In this document: piece by piece, positions 47,998-59,275 of the stretch
Position numbering within the stretch: the stretch's first letter is position 1
Layout: each line of letters starts with the position of its first letter
Assembly (NCBI GenBank): GCA_035772735.1
Contig: JASDFA010000006.1
Coordinates: forward strand, 29,119,501-29,183,500
Source: Datura wrightii
Lineage: Eukaryota; Streptophyta; Magnoliopsida; Solanales; Solanaceae
Length of the DNA: 64,000 nt
Reading direction: 5' to 3'
The notes under the pieces: generated by a model
The model's input: only the letters and a program-made list of their open reading frames with translations
Database searches by the model: none
Told to the model about the DNA's origin: nothing
Position numbers and translations under genes: made by a program

Positions 47998-49868
47998 ATG
48001 TCTCACTCCACTTCATCCTCAAAGCAAGCAGAAAACCTGGCTACACTTTCACCCATTGTGTCGGAAACCATGGAGACAACTCCTTCATCGGCTCCCTTTG
48101 AAACCCCTTATCAACGACGCCATCTTTAGCCCCTCCCTCTCCGTTAGCCGACTTAAATATAGCCCTACAGTGAGTTCCGACCCTTCAGGTCCTTCGGAGG
48201 CCTCCACTGAGCAAGACCTTGAAAACCCTCAATCTGCTACTCCTCTTGCAACCCTTCCTCCTCTAACTAGTATTCCTCCTGTTGTTATCGAGACAAGAAC
48301 CCCCTCCTCTGACCCCCCTTCCGCAATTGTGGTGGGAAGTTCTACAAAGGGAGACACCCTCCAGGAACCTGGTTCCACAGTTCGCTCTCCATTTGCACCT
48401 CAGTCACCAAAACAAAACCCTTCCCCAGATAATACTTCTGAGCAAGTCCCTACAAATTCCTCTCCCTCTACTTCCCCTCCCGTTGTTACTTCATCCCTGA
48501 GATGGGATGGAACCCCCCAGGAGCTTCACATACTCTTTAACCCGGATATCGGTCAGGAGAGTGATGACAGTGAAGATGAACAACCCCTTTCTTGGAAAGT
48601 CCGAAAGATCATTGCTCATCCCCCTCAGAGCCAACCAAAGGACCAGGTTTGTTCTTTACACACCAGAGCTTCCACAAGAAAACTCATGGCTGACGCTTTG
48701 AAGGAAAGCCAAGTTCAGATGGCGAAACGGAGAAAACTAAAAAGGAAAATGGTCATTGACGAAGAAGATATTCAGCCGGATGTGGTAGTAGATCAGAAAG
48801 ATGTTGACCAGCCACAAAGGGATGTCAGTGACAGGGGGAAGGCACCAATGTCCAGTGTAAAGGCCAAAGAAAAGGGCAAAACTTCTTCTTCCCGCAAAGA
48901 AAGAACTCACCCTGTTCCAAAAGGAAAAACATCGGTTCCTCAGAAGAAAGGGAAGCCAACTCAAGTAGGTTCAGAAGGGGCGATGGGCACCTCTGCTGAG
49001 GACTCTCCCTCTTTGCCCAAGGTAGGGCTCAACGGACCAAGGGATCTGGTGCTTCCTCCAGAGTCAAGCCTCAGCCCCAATCCTCTATTGGCTTGTCAAA
49101 AGAGGCTAGGCAGACCATTATACGGTCTCAAAAAGTGTTGAGAGGTAGAGTTTTTGATCCAGAAGTTGTCGATATGGAAGGGATGGCCGAGTTAGTGGAA
49201 ATGGTGAATTTCCAAGGATGGAGGCATCTATTTGTCCCTCCAATTCCTGCCTTGCATGAGTCTAAAGTCAGGGAGTTATATCATGAGCTCGAGTTTGCTG
49301 AAAATGGCACCAAGATGTTTAGCAAGGTGAATGGGGTCACCTTTATGATAAACAAGCAAATACTCAGCTCCATTCTACAAGTGCCTGCTGGAGGGATCAG
49401 GTCTGTTGATGGTGAGTGTGCGCGGAGAGAATTCATCTCATTAATTGCTAAATTGGAGAACATTACAGGGGAAAGGGTGCTCAAGAAGCAAATGAAGGGA
49501 GAATACCAACTGATCTTTGAATTTATAAACAAGGTTGTTCTCCCAAGAGAGGAGAGAAAAGAACTATTGCTGGGATCGCAAATTTGTTCTTAATGGAGGC
49601 CCTCAGCACTTTTCAACATGTTAATCTGGCCAGTGTGATGATGGAGCACATGTACAAGATCATGCATGTGAAGGATGGTAAACACGGCCTCGCATATGGG
49701 TTTCTTTTGAACAAAGTCTTCGAGTTCTTCAATATTGAATGTGGTCGGGGAATCATTGGGTCAAAAAAGCAGATGTTCACTTTCACGACTCTTGAAGAGT
49801 GTGACTGTGTATTGAGAAGACGAGGTGTGAAGAGTCAATCTCTGGTGTCTGAGCTAATTGCCTCCTAA
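47998..49868 (+). pseudogene. Sirevirus third ORF (envelope-like / plant transposon protein)
   Basis: Lies after pol, as in Sireviruses. The ATG at 47998 opens MSHSTSSSKQAENLATLSPI and shifts near 48110 into 48056-49141, a Pro/Ser/Thr-rich, then Lys-rich tract (KRRKLKRKMVIDEED, KAKEKGKTSSSRKERTH) that looks disordered and nuclear or RNA-binding in charge. It shifts again to 49093-49593 (GWRHLFVPPIPALHESKVRE; VNGVTFMINKQILSSILQVP) and then to 49584-49868 (FLMEALSTFQHVNLASVMM; HGLAYGFLLNKVFEFF). The last two match what is commonly called the putative plant transposon protein domain. No clear transmembrane segment or signal peptide is seen, so a true envelope role is doubtful. Three frames, so inactive. 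Confidence 0.8.
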
Positions 49869-50384
49869 GAGAAGTCGTCTGTGGAGATTGAACGACTTAC
49901 AGGTCTGCTTGCCTAAAAAGAGGCTGAAATAGTGCGTCTGAAGGCAACCAGGTAGAGGAACCTGGTACCGTCTCCACTTTGAAACAAGAAAATGAAGCTC
50001 TTAAAGCCGAGGTCAAAGAATTGACCAAGAAGTTGCTTCATGCCCACGAGACATTCAATGACCGCATCTCAACCCTCTTACCAAAATTATCTGGCCCATG
50101 ATCATCTCTCTCCCCTACCTCTCTCCTCTCCCATGCCCTGCTTGCAGTTCCCTCTCATCTCCTTGTTTACTTTGCTTTAGTAGTTCTTGTTTATTCTTCT
50201 CAGTTGGTGGTTACTAGTGATGCTGTAATGCTAACCTGACTGAATGAAATTGTGTTTGCTGTTGCATTGTATCTATCGTCTTTCTTCTTATTTTCTTTAT
50301 TTCTCATTTATGCTAGTGTTGCCCCAGTGGCCATGAGTTAACATATCTAAGCTTTCTTGTCTTGGTTTACTGTAGTTTCTTTTT
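49869..50384 (+). other. Sirevirus 3' untranslated region
   Basis: A decayed coiled-coil tail of the third ORF (to about 50100) and then T-rich non-coding DNA. Confidence 0.6.
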
Positions 50385-50555
50385 AATAATGTCAAAGGGG
50401 GAAGATAAGCTTTGGGGGAATATGGTAGACAGGGGGAATAAATAGCTTTGGGGGATGGAAGTCAGGGCGAATAGAGTGATGTTGATAGGGGGTGGTGAAA
50501 CTGTGTGAGACTTGTATACTTGCAGGATGGTTGTCATCAAAAAAAAGGGGGAAGT
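50385..50555 (+). other. Multiple polypurine-tract-like runs before the Sirevirus 3' LTR
   Basis: AAAGGGGGAAG (50394), TTTGGGGGAATA (50412), ACAGGGGGAATA (50429), TTTGGGGGATGG (50447) and the final AAAAAAAAGGGGGAAG that touches the LTR at 50556. Only the last is the normal priming site. Repeated copies are a described Sirevirus feature. Confidence 0.85.
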
Positions 50556-51395
50556 TGTTAGAGTGCTAGTTTTGATGATGACGAACCCATACCAGGACCA
50601 GTTCCCTTGTGCCAATGTCTATTTGGTTTGAACTGGGTGGAAAACTTTTTACAGCTATAAAAAGTGCTTTTGCAGGAAGTTGGTGAGTGCAGCAGCACAA
50701 CAGAGTAGTAGCCTAGGTACAGTAGGTCATATGCACTTGACCAATGGGATTGGTTTCTTGTTTGTGTGTCTAATACTTGTCCTTGGTCTCTTGGACAATA
50801 AAAGTATTGACACACAACAAATTGATTATCCAAAAAAATATACTCCAAGTAAGCATATTCTCTGCTCCTTGAAGCAGCGATTGTTTCTCAGCAGATTGAA
50901 AGATCAATGCAAGTGTTCTCGTGACCTAAGGCTGCTATTAGAGTTGTAATATGTTGTGTTGTAATAGCTAGAAAAACATGTATATTGTGTAAGATTGTTT
51001 TTCTTATTTCAAAAGTTGTATCCTTGATATTCTTAGCTAGAGTTAGTTGATATTTGGCTAGACCTAGCCTTTGTTTTCCAGTTGAGTTAGCTGGCGTAGA
51101 TGACAATGGAGTTATTATGTTGAAGTCTTGTAATAGAGTTGTTACAAGTGGGAGATTAGGAGTTTAATCTCTTAGTATTACTAGAGCTTGTAATCATTAT
51201 TGCTCAGATCTAGTGGAGTTGTTAAGAAATCCTACGAGGTAGGTCGTGGTTTTTCTTCTCTTGAGCAAGGAGGTTTCCATGTAAACTTCGCGTGTCATAT
51301 TTCTTGCAGCATTATTTACCTGTGTATCTATGTTCTGTGCAACCTCGTAGAAGGACCTGCTCCTAAGTACAGTGGTGTACCCATACGCTTTATCA
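50556..51395 (+). repeat. Sirevirus 3' LTR (840 bp)
   Basis: Direct repeat of 41498-42328. The frames at 50558-50848, 50680-50949 and 51200-51412 recur in both LTRs and are not genes. Confidence 0.93.
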
Positions 51396-51731
51396 CATGT
51401 ATTGCTCTATAATTCCTTTTAGAATTTCATTTATCCGTACAAATATATCCAGATATTTTCTACATGACTGCAAATAGATAACGCAAAATCCAAGGAATCA
51501 GCTAATCTGAAATGCTGAAGCAGGAGAGCAGTTCTCAAGAATCTTAGCTTTAGCTCAAATGTACCGATTTCATAGACCTTTGGAACAACACATTTGAGGC
51601 TTCCTAGGATTTCTAGACAATACAACACATAATCAATCTCCGCATGTGTCATTGCAACTTTGGTCAATCTCACTTTCTCAAGAGCTAGTACAATATCCCC
51701 AGAGCCGAGTAGAGATATCAGCTTTAGACCC
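51396..51731 (-). pseudogene. NLR N-terminal exon, separated by the Sirevirus
   Basis: The minus strand opens after an acceptor-like TTGTTGTTAACAG (ending about 51732) and reads GLKLISLLGSGDIVLALEKV, then RLTKVAMTHAEIDYVLYCLE..GSLKCVVPKVYE..LADSLDFALSICSHVENIWIYLYG. A one-base shift near 51445 is followed by INEILKGIIEQYM, which runs into the target site and would continue as ALGLSRV on the other side of the element. This fits the long N-terminal domain of R1-class proteins. Confidence 0.8.
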
Positions 51732-53861
51732 TGTTAACAACAAAACAAAAACTGTTCAACATTTTCTTTCATACTCATACCCAATAATAAGGAGCTCATG
51801 ACTACGTTTCAATTACAAAATCTCTACATCAAACTTTCTGGTAGCATATATTGTTATTATTTTACTTACTTTTGTAGAAGAAACGAATGGTGTTGCACAA
51901 TAAACTGAAATAGTTAGACCATGACAAAATTCAATAAACCATTCTTGCTAAGTGTGATTATGAAATAGTCCTTTCATGAGACAAAGTATGGCAAAGACTC
52001 CAACAGTCTTTTCTTAATTAGATCTATGTGTGGTTTCTAGCTCATTACAACAGATTCTTACAAATACTTGTGAAGCTTAAAAAATCTTAAAACTTATCTT
52101 CAACATTCTCTTCTTAGTTTCTTAAGTTCCTTTTAGAAAGAATAAACCAATGATATAAATGCAAAAATACATATATTTTGCCTTCTCTTCATAAGAGACT
52201 TTCATACTTTGGATCTATCTGGTAAACTGCCCATTACCGTCAATCTTACAAAATGATTTGGCGGCGGAAAGTCAGAAGATGCTACTGGAGAATATAGAAG
52301 AACAGTTCCAAATCATTCATGTAATTATCCATTCCCTTTTCATGTAATTATCCATTCCCTTTCTTTCTTTCAAAATCAAAATTGATTTTTATCAAAAGAT
52401 GATTGGACTTGAAAACAAGTTATGAGTTGCATAATCATAATCCAATCCTCATAAATGCATTTCTGCAGTCAAAATCTAGTTAATCCTTACTTCAATTAAT
52501 ATTAAAAAGTCACCAAAGGTTGATATAACCTTAAATCAGTGGGTTTACCTGAACCGAATAACTTTTGCTTAAATAATAGATTTTGTATTAAAAATACACT
52601 AAATATGTATAAATAAAATCAACATAATCAAATAAAGAAAAATAACCTCAACAGTTTGATATGAGTGTGTTGCATCAATGGCTTAATTTCGTGAACTGCA
52701 ACTTCCATGGAAGAGCAATTGGCTGAGTCCGATCATGCCCAGGTTATTTTTAAAAATATCGCTGATGGAGGGGGAGGCAAATTTATTTGACTTTTGAGAT
52801 AGTTTGATTTTTTAAATTTATTGGAAGGAGGTAATAAAATTAACCCATAAAAATATAAAAATAAATTATATTAAACTCCTTGTATTATGAGTCACGAAGG
52901 CACCCCTTGTATTTTAAAACAAAACACTTACCGCCCCTGTCCCATAAAAATCTTATACAAATATTAACTCTATTAAAATTCTCTTATCCCTTTTCATTTC
53001 TTTCATTTGACACCTAATATATGGACAAAACTATCCTTGTTTATAGCCACATTAATAACTCATCACTCAATAAATATATCTCAAATCAATTGGGTTCATT
53101 AAACATATAATTTCTCATATTGAATCTGGATAAAGAAAGACTCGTCATAATCTGATATATTTTTTATTCTTTTAAATCTCCAGTAGTTACTGCTTACCAT
53201 AACTTGATAGTCATTTTCATATATAAATTGTATACTCTAAAAATAGTATTCAAAAGAATCAAATGATCTTTAAAACAACTTGATATTAAACTTCATATCA
53301 ATGTATACTAAACATTTGAAGTTTGACCCAGTCAGTTAAAATATAGAACAACTTCATGTCATTGGATATAAAAGCAAAGATACCCAAAAAGGGAAAGAAA
53401 ACACCAAAAAAGCTAATTCTTTTAGAAAGAAAAAAGTTGTCTGAAGAATATAATGTTCTTTAACAGTCTAATTGAAAATTTCAAAAATAAACGACAAGCA
53501 AATCATATTCAGTTTCTTGAAACTTACAAAATCTCTTTTGTTTTTCCTTTCCATGTGCTGTCTTGGAAGGACAATTATAAGGAGTTCTGCACCAAACGGT
53601 AAAAATTTTGATGAGAAATTTCAAAATGGTGGTCAACACTGTGAATATACCAAAGGGATAAATCATGGGAATTGCCGCGACCCACCTCTTGGTCTTAACG
53701 GTCGTTTAAGTGTTATTGTTGGGCATGAGAGGCAACATGGTCTGATTTGATATTTCCTTCCTGGCTATGGCAGTTGTCAGTCACTAGAATGGACCACACA
53801 AATAACATCTTTCCAGCCGCCTAAAGGAAGTATTCAAAGATAAGATAAGGCTATGCGACCC
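51732..53861. other. Spacer upstream of the NLR pseudogene
   Basis: No gene recognised. It may hold the promoter and a small 5' exon of the NLR. A 22-bp unit (CATGTAATTATCCATTCCC) is tandemly doubled at about 52319-52360. The plus frame at 53472-53750 has no recognisable domain. Confidence 0.4.
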
Positions 53862-53985
53862 ATGTAATGACTTTGATTTTTTTTATAAACCCATATAATG
53901 ATTTTGAATTTTTTTATGAAACTTTCTATTTCGGCATTTCCTTCTTGGTTGTGGAAGTTGGCACGACCCATGTAATTATTTTGAC
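53862..53985 (+). repeat. Inverted-repeat arm, left
   Basis: Contains CGACCCATGTAATGA, TTTTTTTATGAAACTTTCT and TTCCTTCTTGGTTGTGG, and then CACGACCCATGTAATTATTTT. The same blocks occur on the minus strand at 54680-54790. Within each arm the CGACCCATG block recurs at about 75-90 bases. Confidence 0.65.
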
Positions 53986-54241
53986 ACACAATGAGCTTCA
54001 TACAAATGCAAGAATTTGAAACAAAAAAAATTGATTGGGCTGGAACTCCAAGAAGGCTTTGAAAATCTCATCATTTGTATGTTGGTACGTGAACTATGAT
54101 GTATGTTGGTATGTGAACTATGATGTATGTTATGCTAGTTAGCATAGGGAGGAAATTAGTTTTTTGATCCTTTACAATTTTTTATTTTTTTGTTTTGTGG
54201 CTTTTTTACAAGAGATTTTTATTTTTACACCTAAGATATTA

Positions 54242-54524
54242 CTCCCTCCATTTTAAAATAAGTGATATTTTTAGCTTGGACACTTCTCTTAAGAAAAATA
54301 ATCATTCCTATAAAATAAAATATATTTTTACCAATTTATCTTTAATTAATACCTTGAAAAAGATGCAACTCTTTAGTATTTTCTTGGTTATGTAAAATTC
54401 TATCCATTTAAATAGGGATAAAATTGAAAGTACGTCATTAATATCTTCTTGATTATGTGAAGCACCACTTATTTTGAAATAAAATCAAAAGGCTAAAACA
54501 CCACTTATTTTGAAATGGGGGGAG
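54242..54524. mobile_element. Stowaway-type MITE (283 bp)
   Basis: Terminal inverted repeats CTCCCTCCATTTTAAAATAA and, inverted, CTCCCCCCATTTCAAAATAA, flanked by TA on both sides (54240-54241 and 54525-54526). CTCCCTCC termini and a TA target are the Stowaway/mariner signature. Non-coding. Confidence 0.9.
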
Positions 54525-54679
54525 TATCATTTTTGTACATAAGATATCTGAAAAGATCATTTTTTTATTCAAATTGTAAAAAGGAAGAAATCTTATTTTC
54601 TCTTGGAAAACATAGCTATATATTTATTTGATCAATTCCAATACTGTGAATATAAAACCCACCATGTGCCAAGATCCTT

Positions 54680-54790
54680 GCATGGGTCATGGCAGTTAGG
54701 AAACACCAAAGCAGAAAGTTTCATAAAAAAAATTTAAAATCATTACATGGGTCGTGGCAACTGCCATGACCAAGAAGGAGACACCAAAGT
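54680..54790 (-). repeat. Inverted-repeat arm, right
   Basis: The reverse complement carries TCCTTCTTGGTCATGGCAGT, CACGACCCATGTAATGATTTT and TTTTTTTTATGAAACTTTCT. It faces the arm at 53862-53985 with the Stowaway MITE between them. Confidence 0.65.
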
Positions 54791-54792
54791 TG

Positions 54793-55292
54793 TAACGACT
54801 CGTTTGATCGTTATAATACCCTGATGACCTGAGCATGGATAAAATTTTAATTTTTATGAACCTGGGTTAAGTCCCCGAATTTAAAGGATTACGTGACATA
54901 TAATTTCGAGTGGGTTAAGTTAAAAATCAGGTGGGCCCAGGTGTATGACCACTGCAGTGGACTGCTTTTCACTGTAACAGAACCGCTGCAGCGGAAGTGT
55001 CCTTTCTGCAGTGGGTGGCGCGGACCAAAATTCTGAAATCCTATCTATGTTAGGATTTAAAAACCTATTTACATAAGGGGTGCTGAATAAAAACGCCCGA
55101 AAATAGAAATTAAAATTTCTAAACAGAAGGGAGAAAGAAAGAGGCTACATAAGGAAAGAATTCACCCTCCGTCCTAACAATTTTCTACAAGAAATCGGAA
55201 CTTGAGGCAAGTGCGCAATTGGGAACCTCTCAACGATAGCTTGGCCCCCAGGTAGACTATGTCTTACTCACCTTCGTGTTAGACTTTGATTA

Positions 55293-55331
<39 letters not shown>

Positions 55332-55587
55332 TTAATGTGCCATTGATTAGTAGGGAGAAATTTTGAGTTAATTACCATGGAATATATTATAGTCAGTAAG
55401 TGTCCAGGGGGCGAAGAAATAGGGAAGAGGTGATGAAATTCCCATGATATGAAATTCCATAGGTTATGGTTTAAAAGGAGTAGACATTAGATAAGGATGT
55501 ATATGTGAGTGGGATGATTTTATGTGCATTGATCTTCGAACATTGCTTGTTGATATAGCCTTTTATTGAATTTTATCATTGAACCGG
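54793..55587 (+). repeat. Probable truncated Ty3/gypsy LTR
   Basis: Starts TGTAACGACTCGTTTGATCG, a typical start of one group of plant gypsy LTRs, and has no coding capacity. It contains the (TA)n run at 55298-55331. Its 3' end is not seen: the Tekay LTR begins at 55588, possibly inserted into it. Confidence 0.4.
55298..55331. repeat. (TA)n microsatellite
   Basis: About 16 to 17 uninterrupted TA units. Confidence 0.9.
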
Positions 55588-57679
55588 TGTTACACCCCGT
55601 AAGTTTCTATCATTTAACCAATGCGTGCATACGTAAATTGAGAGTTTTGGAGTACGACACATGAGAGAAAGGGCTCAAGGAGTGAATATACGGGCTCAAG
55701 TGAGTAGGAGGCCGAGACCGTGCTAAGCGCACTGGGCGCCTAACAGCGCTGCCAGGGCAACGCCATAGCCGGTGCATCACGCCCCTGCCCTGGTGCGATG
55801 GGCGGCACACAGCACCCCCTTGCCCACTGCCTCATCTATATATATGTTTAAGTGTAGGTTCAAATTTATTTTCAAACATTTCCTAAAATAGAACTTCGTC
55901 CCTATGAAGTATTCTCTCAACTTTTCAAGTGATTTTCACCAAATTACGCCATTAAAATCCGTTCAAACACAAATTCATCTTGGATAAAGAGTTTCAGGCC
56001 TATGAGGAACATCCCTGCAGAGTTATTTCTTGAAAATTCGCTCGGAGTACAAGAACCCCACCGAGTAAAACTTGTAGAAATCACTTCTAATTGAGTCCTA
56101 AGCGGCTACAAGTGATAGGTAAGCATTTCTACCTTCTAAACTCTTGGGAATTTGTGAGGTTTTGGCCGAATTGAACGAAGTTGAGTTGTAGTTAATGTTG
56201 TTGAAAGATATCGTTATTTGCCAAGTCTTAGTATTGAAAATAGCCTTACTCTCTCAGCATAGGACTGAAATTTGGTAGGATTATCGGTTACAGGTTGGAA
56301 CTATTTGGATGAAAGAGAATCTTCAATTGAGGTATGTTAAGGCTAACCTCTTTGGCAAGTTATTCTCTCGTATAGTAATACAACCTATGCCTTTGTAAGT
56401 AAGTAGTGAGCATGAATGATGTGACTAGCTGCTACAGATAACTTTGAGATTAAAGTTTAGTATTTCGATTAGGATTGACCCCACCTAATATAGACTTCCA
56501 TTTACCAACCTCAGGGTTGCTAGTTGTGCCATTGCCTACGGGGGTATAGATAGCTCAGAGGAGCTATACGACATCTAAAAGGACTATACTCAGGCCTATA
56601 AGGCCATATTACAGTCCATCCACAAATAGACTTCTTTTATGCCATAACGGCATTACTAACCCTCCGTCGAGTATTGTGAGCTCAGGGTGCAGTCATAGGA
56701 GCCCAGAGGGCTCAAACACCGCTAGAGGAGCCCAACGGGCTCAGTTGCAGACCTAGAGGCCAGGTAGGTTGGCTATAGTTACCTGTTGCATCATGTTGAC
56801 TCAGTTAGGGATATATAGATTCAACCATACTTGTCAGGGCTTATGGGGGTCCATGTAGGTTATTCTATGCTGATTATACCTTCTAGGCTTATGGGGGCCA
56901 GGTAAGGTTCTTGTTTGTATACTTACTTGTTAGCTATACTTCAGGTTATGAGGCCATTCAGGTTATAACTCTTATCCTTCCTATTGATTATTTTCAGTTC
57001 TTTTATCAGTTCTATTCAGTTATTTTCATTACTGCCTTACATATTCGGTACATATTATATTCACGCCCATCAATGGGGCACTGCATACTTGCCTGCAGGT
57101 GTAGACAGACGTGGTTCAGGACCTCCTTAGCTGTCATCTAGGGTTAGCAGTTTAGTCAGCTCCTTTTCTCTGGAGTTTTCAGTTAGAAAGGTTTGCTCTT
57201 TTGTTGTACAACTTTTGGGTAGGTCGGAGCCCTGTTCTGACCACTATTCCACTATTAGAGGCTTGCGGACTACAATTTCTAGTGTTGGTTATTGTTGGCC
57301 GTGTGGGGCCTATGTATGTTATCTTTTCTTTTTGTGTATTAACCATGTGGCGCCTAGTGTAGCTTTTAATTAGTAGCCTTGTCGGCTATAGTTCATATAT
57401 GATTTGCTGTTTTCCTTTCGTTATGACTTAGACAGTATGGTGGTCTTGTCAACCAACATAGAATCGCTTTATTGTTATGCTTGATAGGTTAGATGTTTTT
57501 TTACAGGTTTTCTCTGTTGCCTTGTCGACCCGAGGCTGTGTTTACAGCTGAGATATAGCTGTTGGTTTTCTTGATTTTAAGTTGTTGGCAGGCACCAGAG
57601 GTGCATATGCCCAGCCGGGTCAGCCAGGTCCCAGTGTGGCATTAGGTGCCAGTCATGCCTCCCAAGGTGGGATGTGACA
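55588..57679 (+). repeat. Tekay 5' LTR (2092 bp), plus strand
   Basis: Starts TGTTACACCCC and ends GATGTGACA, the inverse of the LTR ends at 13337 and 15431. It shares the late blocks ATGCCTCCCAAGGTGGGATG and GGCATTAGGTGCCAGTC. Frames at 55610-55810, 56911-57141 and 57577-57765 are LTR sequence. Confidence 0.88.
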
Positions 57680-57683
57680 AACT

Positions 57684-57695
57684 TGGTATCAAAGC
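57684..57695 (+). other. Primer-binding site
   Basis: TGGTATCAAAGC, four bases after the LTR, one mismatch from the initiator-Met type. Confidence 0.85.
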
Positions 57696-57895
57696 AACGT
57701 CGTATTCTAGGGAGTCTGCAAGCCGTTTCTAGTACTGTCTTGTATATGGATGTGTTGTCCACCACATTTTATAAGTAGGAGGCTACGAGGCATGATAGCG
57801 TGGTTACCCTTCTTCCTTCTCCAATAATGCTATAGAGTTATGTTATATAGGGTTGAGTTTCTAAGCTTACGTTATTCTGCTTATCTACAGAGAAA

Positions 57896-59275
57896 ATGTA
57901 TGATGCACGACAGACGACGACTGGTCAGGAGTTGGATATTGCTGCAGGAGAGGGCACTAGAAGAGTGCCACCGTCATAGCTAGCCCGACCTGAGGGAGAG
58001 AGGGAGATATCACCTCGATCTCCTCAGCATTCTCCACCACACCAAAAGCCCCCCAGGGCAGCATATATGTCAGTTCCACCCCTAGTGATCCCTATACCAT
58101 CAAATCAGGAGGTTAGCAGCGTGGTGTATATACTGGCTCAGAAGATGGCCGCTCAGTGCTAGCCAGTGGCACCAATTGTCGCTGAATCTATTGGAGGACC
58201 TGAAAGTTCGAGGGTCCGAGATTTTCTTGCCCTGAGTCCTCCGCAGTTCACAGGGACAGACCGCGGAGAGCATCCTCAGGACTTTCTAGATCAGTTGCAG
58301 AGGATATTTAAGGTGATGCATGCTATGCCCGTAAAGCCAGTCGAGTTAGCAGCATTCTGACTATAAGACATAGCGGTGTTGTGGTACGAGAGTTGGGAGA
58401 GGTCCTGAGGCAAAGACATACGCCCTCCAACTTGGTCTAGTTTTTTAGAGGCCTTCATAGATCACTATTTGCCTCAAGAAATCTGATAGGCCGGGGTGGA
58501 TCAGTTCCTACACCTGGAGCAAGGTACGATAAGCGTTCGATAGTACGCGATGAAATTTGAATCTTTGGCAAGATATGCACCAGCATTTTTGGACACTATG
58601 CCAGCTGGGGTACATCGGTTCATCATGGGGCTTCTTCCAGAATATGTGGAAACTTGTGTTACAACTACCTTATAGAAGGATATGGACATTGTGCGCATTT
58701 AGGTCTTTGCTCAAAACATTGAAGGGGTTAGGCGGCATCAACATGAGGTAGAAAGAGTGAATCAGGAGTAGCACCAGAGGGCCAGGCCATTGATATACAA
58801 GCAAAATTTCATGGTGGACCTACGCCGTGGATATCACGTAGGCCACCCAGACCTTCACCTCAGTAGCAGTAGGGTGGTAGATCCGATCATCGTGGACAGT
58901 CAGGTCCAGTGAAAGTTCATGGGCGTCGACTTCCCAGCAGCAGAGGGGATCAGACCAGAGCAGGCCTGCTGTACCACATTGTAGTATTTGCAGCCGACGA
59001 TATTTTGGGAGGTGTAGATATGGCTCGACTGCTTGTTATACTTGTGGGAAAGAGTGCCATATGATGAGGGATTATTCGACTAGAGACCAAAGCGACCGGG
59101 ACCAGCAGAACAGGTCCTCAGCAGGATCACATGTTCTAGCACCTCCGGTAGGGCGCAGACCCTCAGCTCCAGCCGGCAGAGGCAGAGGTAGATCAGTGGC
59201 ATCCACTTCTGACAGTGGTCGGATAACACTTATGCCCTACCAGGGCGACAGGACTTAGAGTCGCCACCGGATGTT
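57896..59275 (+). pseudogene. Tekay gag, plus strand
   Basis: The ATG at 57896 opens MYDARQTTTGQELDIAAGEG, then TAG at about 57977. The capsid block lies at 58166-58360 (ESIGGPESSRVRDFL, HPQDFLDQLQRIFKVMHA) and ends in TGA. Later fragments (AVLWYESWERS; SFLEAFIDHYLPQEI) follow. The zinc-knuckle position near 59035-59075 reads CYTCGKECHMMRDY: the last Cys is Tyr. At least five stops. Confidence 0.85.

Larger units (their letters stand above)
41498..51395 (+). mobile_element. Sirevirus-type Ty1/copia retrotransposon, 9.9 kb
   Basis: LTRs 41498-42328 and 50556-51395, both TGTTAG...TCA. The target duplication CATGT is exact at 41493-41497 and 51396-51400. PBS TGGTATCAGAG lies at 42331. A long coiled-coil gag, pol, an additional third ORF of the envelope-like/plant-transposon-protein type and several GGGGGA polypurine-like runs before the 3' LTR are the known hallmarks of Sireviruses (Maximus/SIRE). 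All coding parts carry stops, so it is inactive. It sits antisense to the NLR pseudogene. Confidence 0.93.
37957..51731 (-). pseudogene. R1-like CC-NB-ARC-LRR resistance-gene homologue, split by a Sirevirus
   Basis: Coding order on the minus strand: N-terminal exon (51731 to 51396), the Sirevirus insertion, the rest of the N-terminal solanaceous-domain/CC region (41497 to 40278), NB-ARC (40277 to about 39080) and LRR (to 37957). Such proteins act in the cytosol or nucleus as intracellular pathogen sensors. Similarity to the potato late-blight R1 class is judged from the long N-terminus, the SDDSVVLVKHEVETMKLDL helix block and the NB-ARC motifs. Removal of the insertion and one CATGT copy would join the two coding parts. 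At least five further frame breaks are visible, so it is a pseudogene apart from the insertion. An upstream first exon, if any, was not found. Confidence 0.85.

Noticed and set aside
48056..49141. Long 361-aa frame considered as a host nuclear protein gene
   Set aside because: Lies between Sirevirus pol and 3' LTR and continues into the plant transposon protein domain, so it is element-borne.
53472..53750. 92-aa plus-strand frame
   Set aside because: No domain, hydrophobic start by AT-richness; no supporting context.
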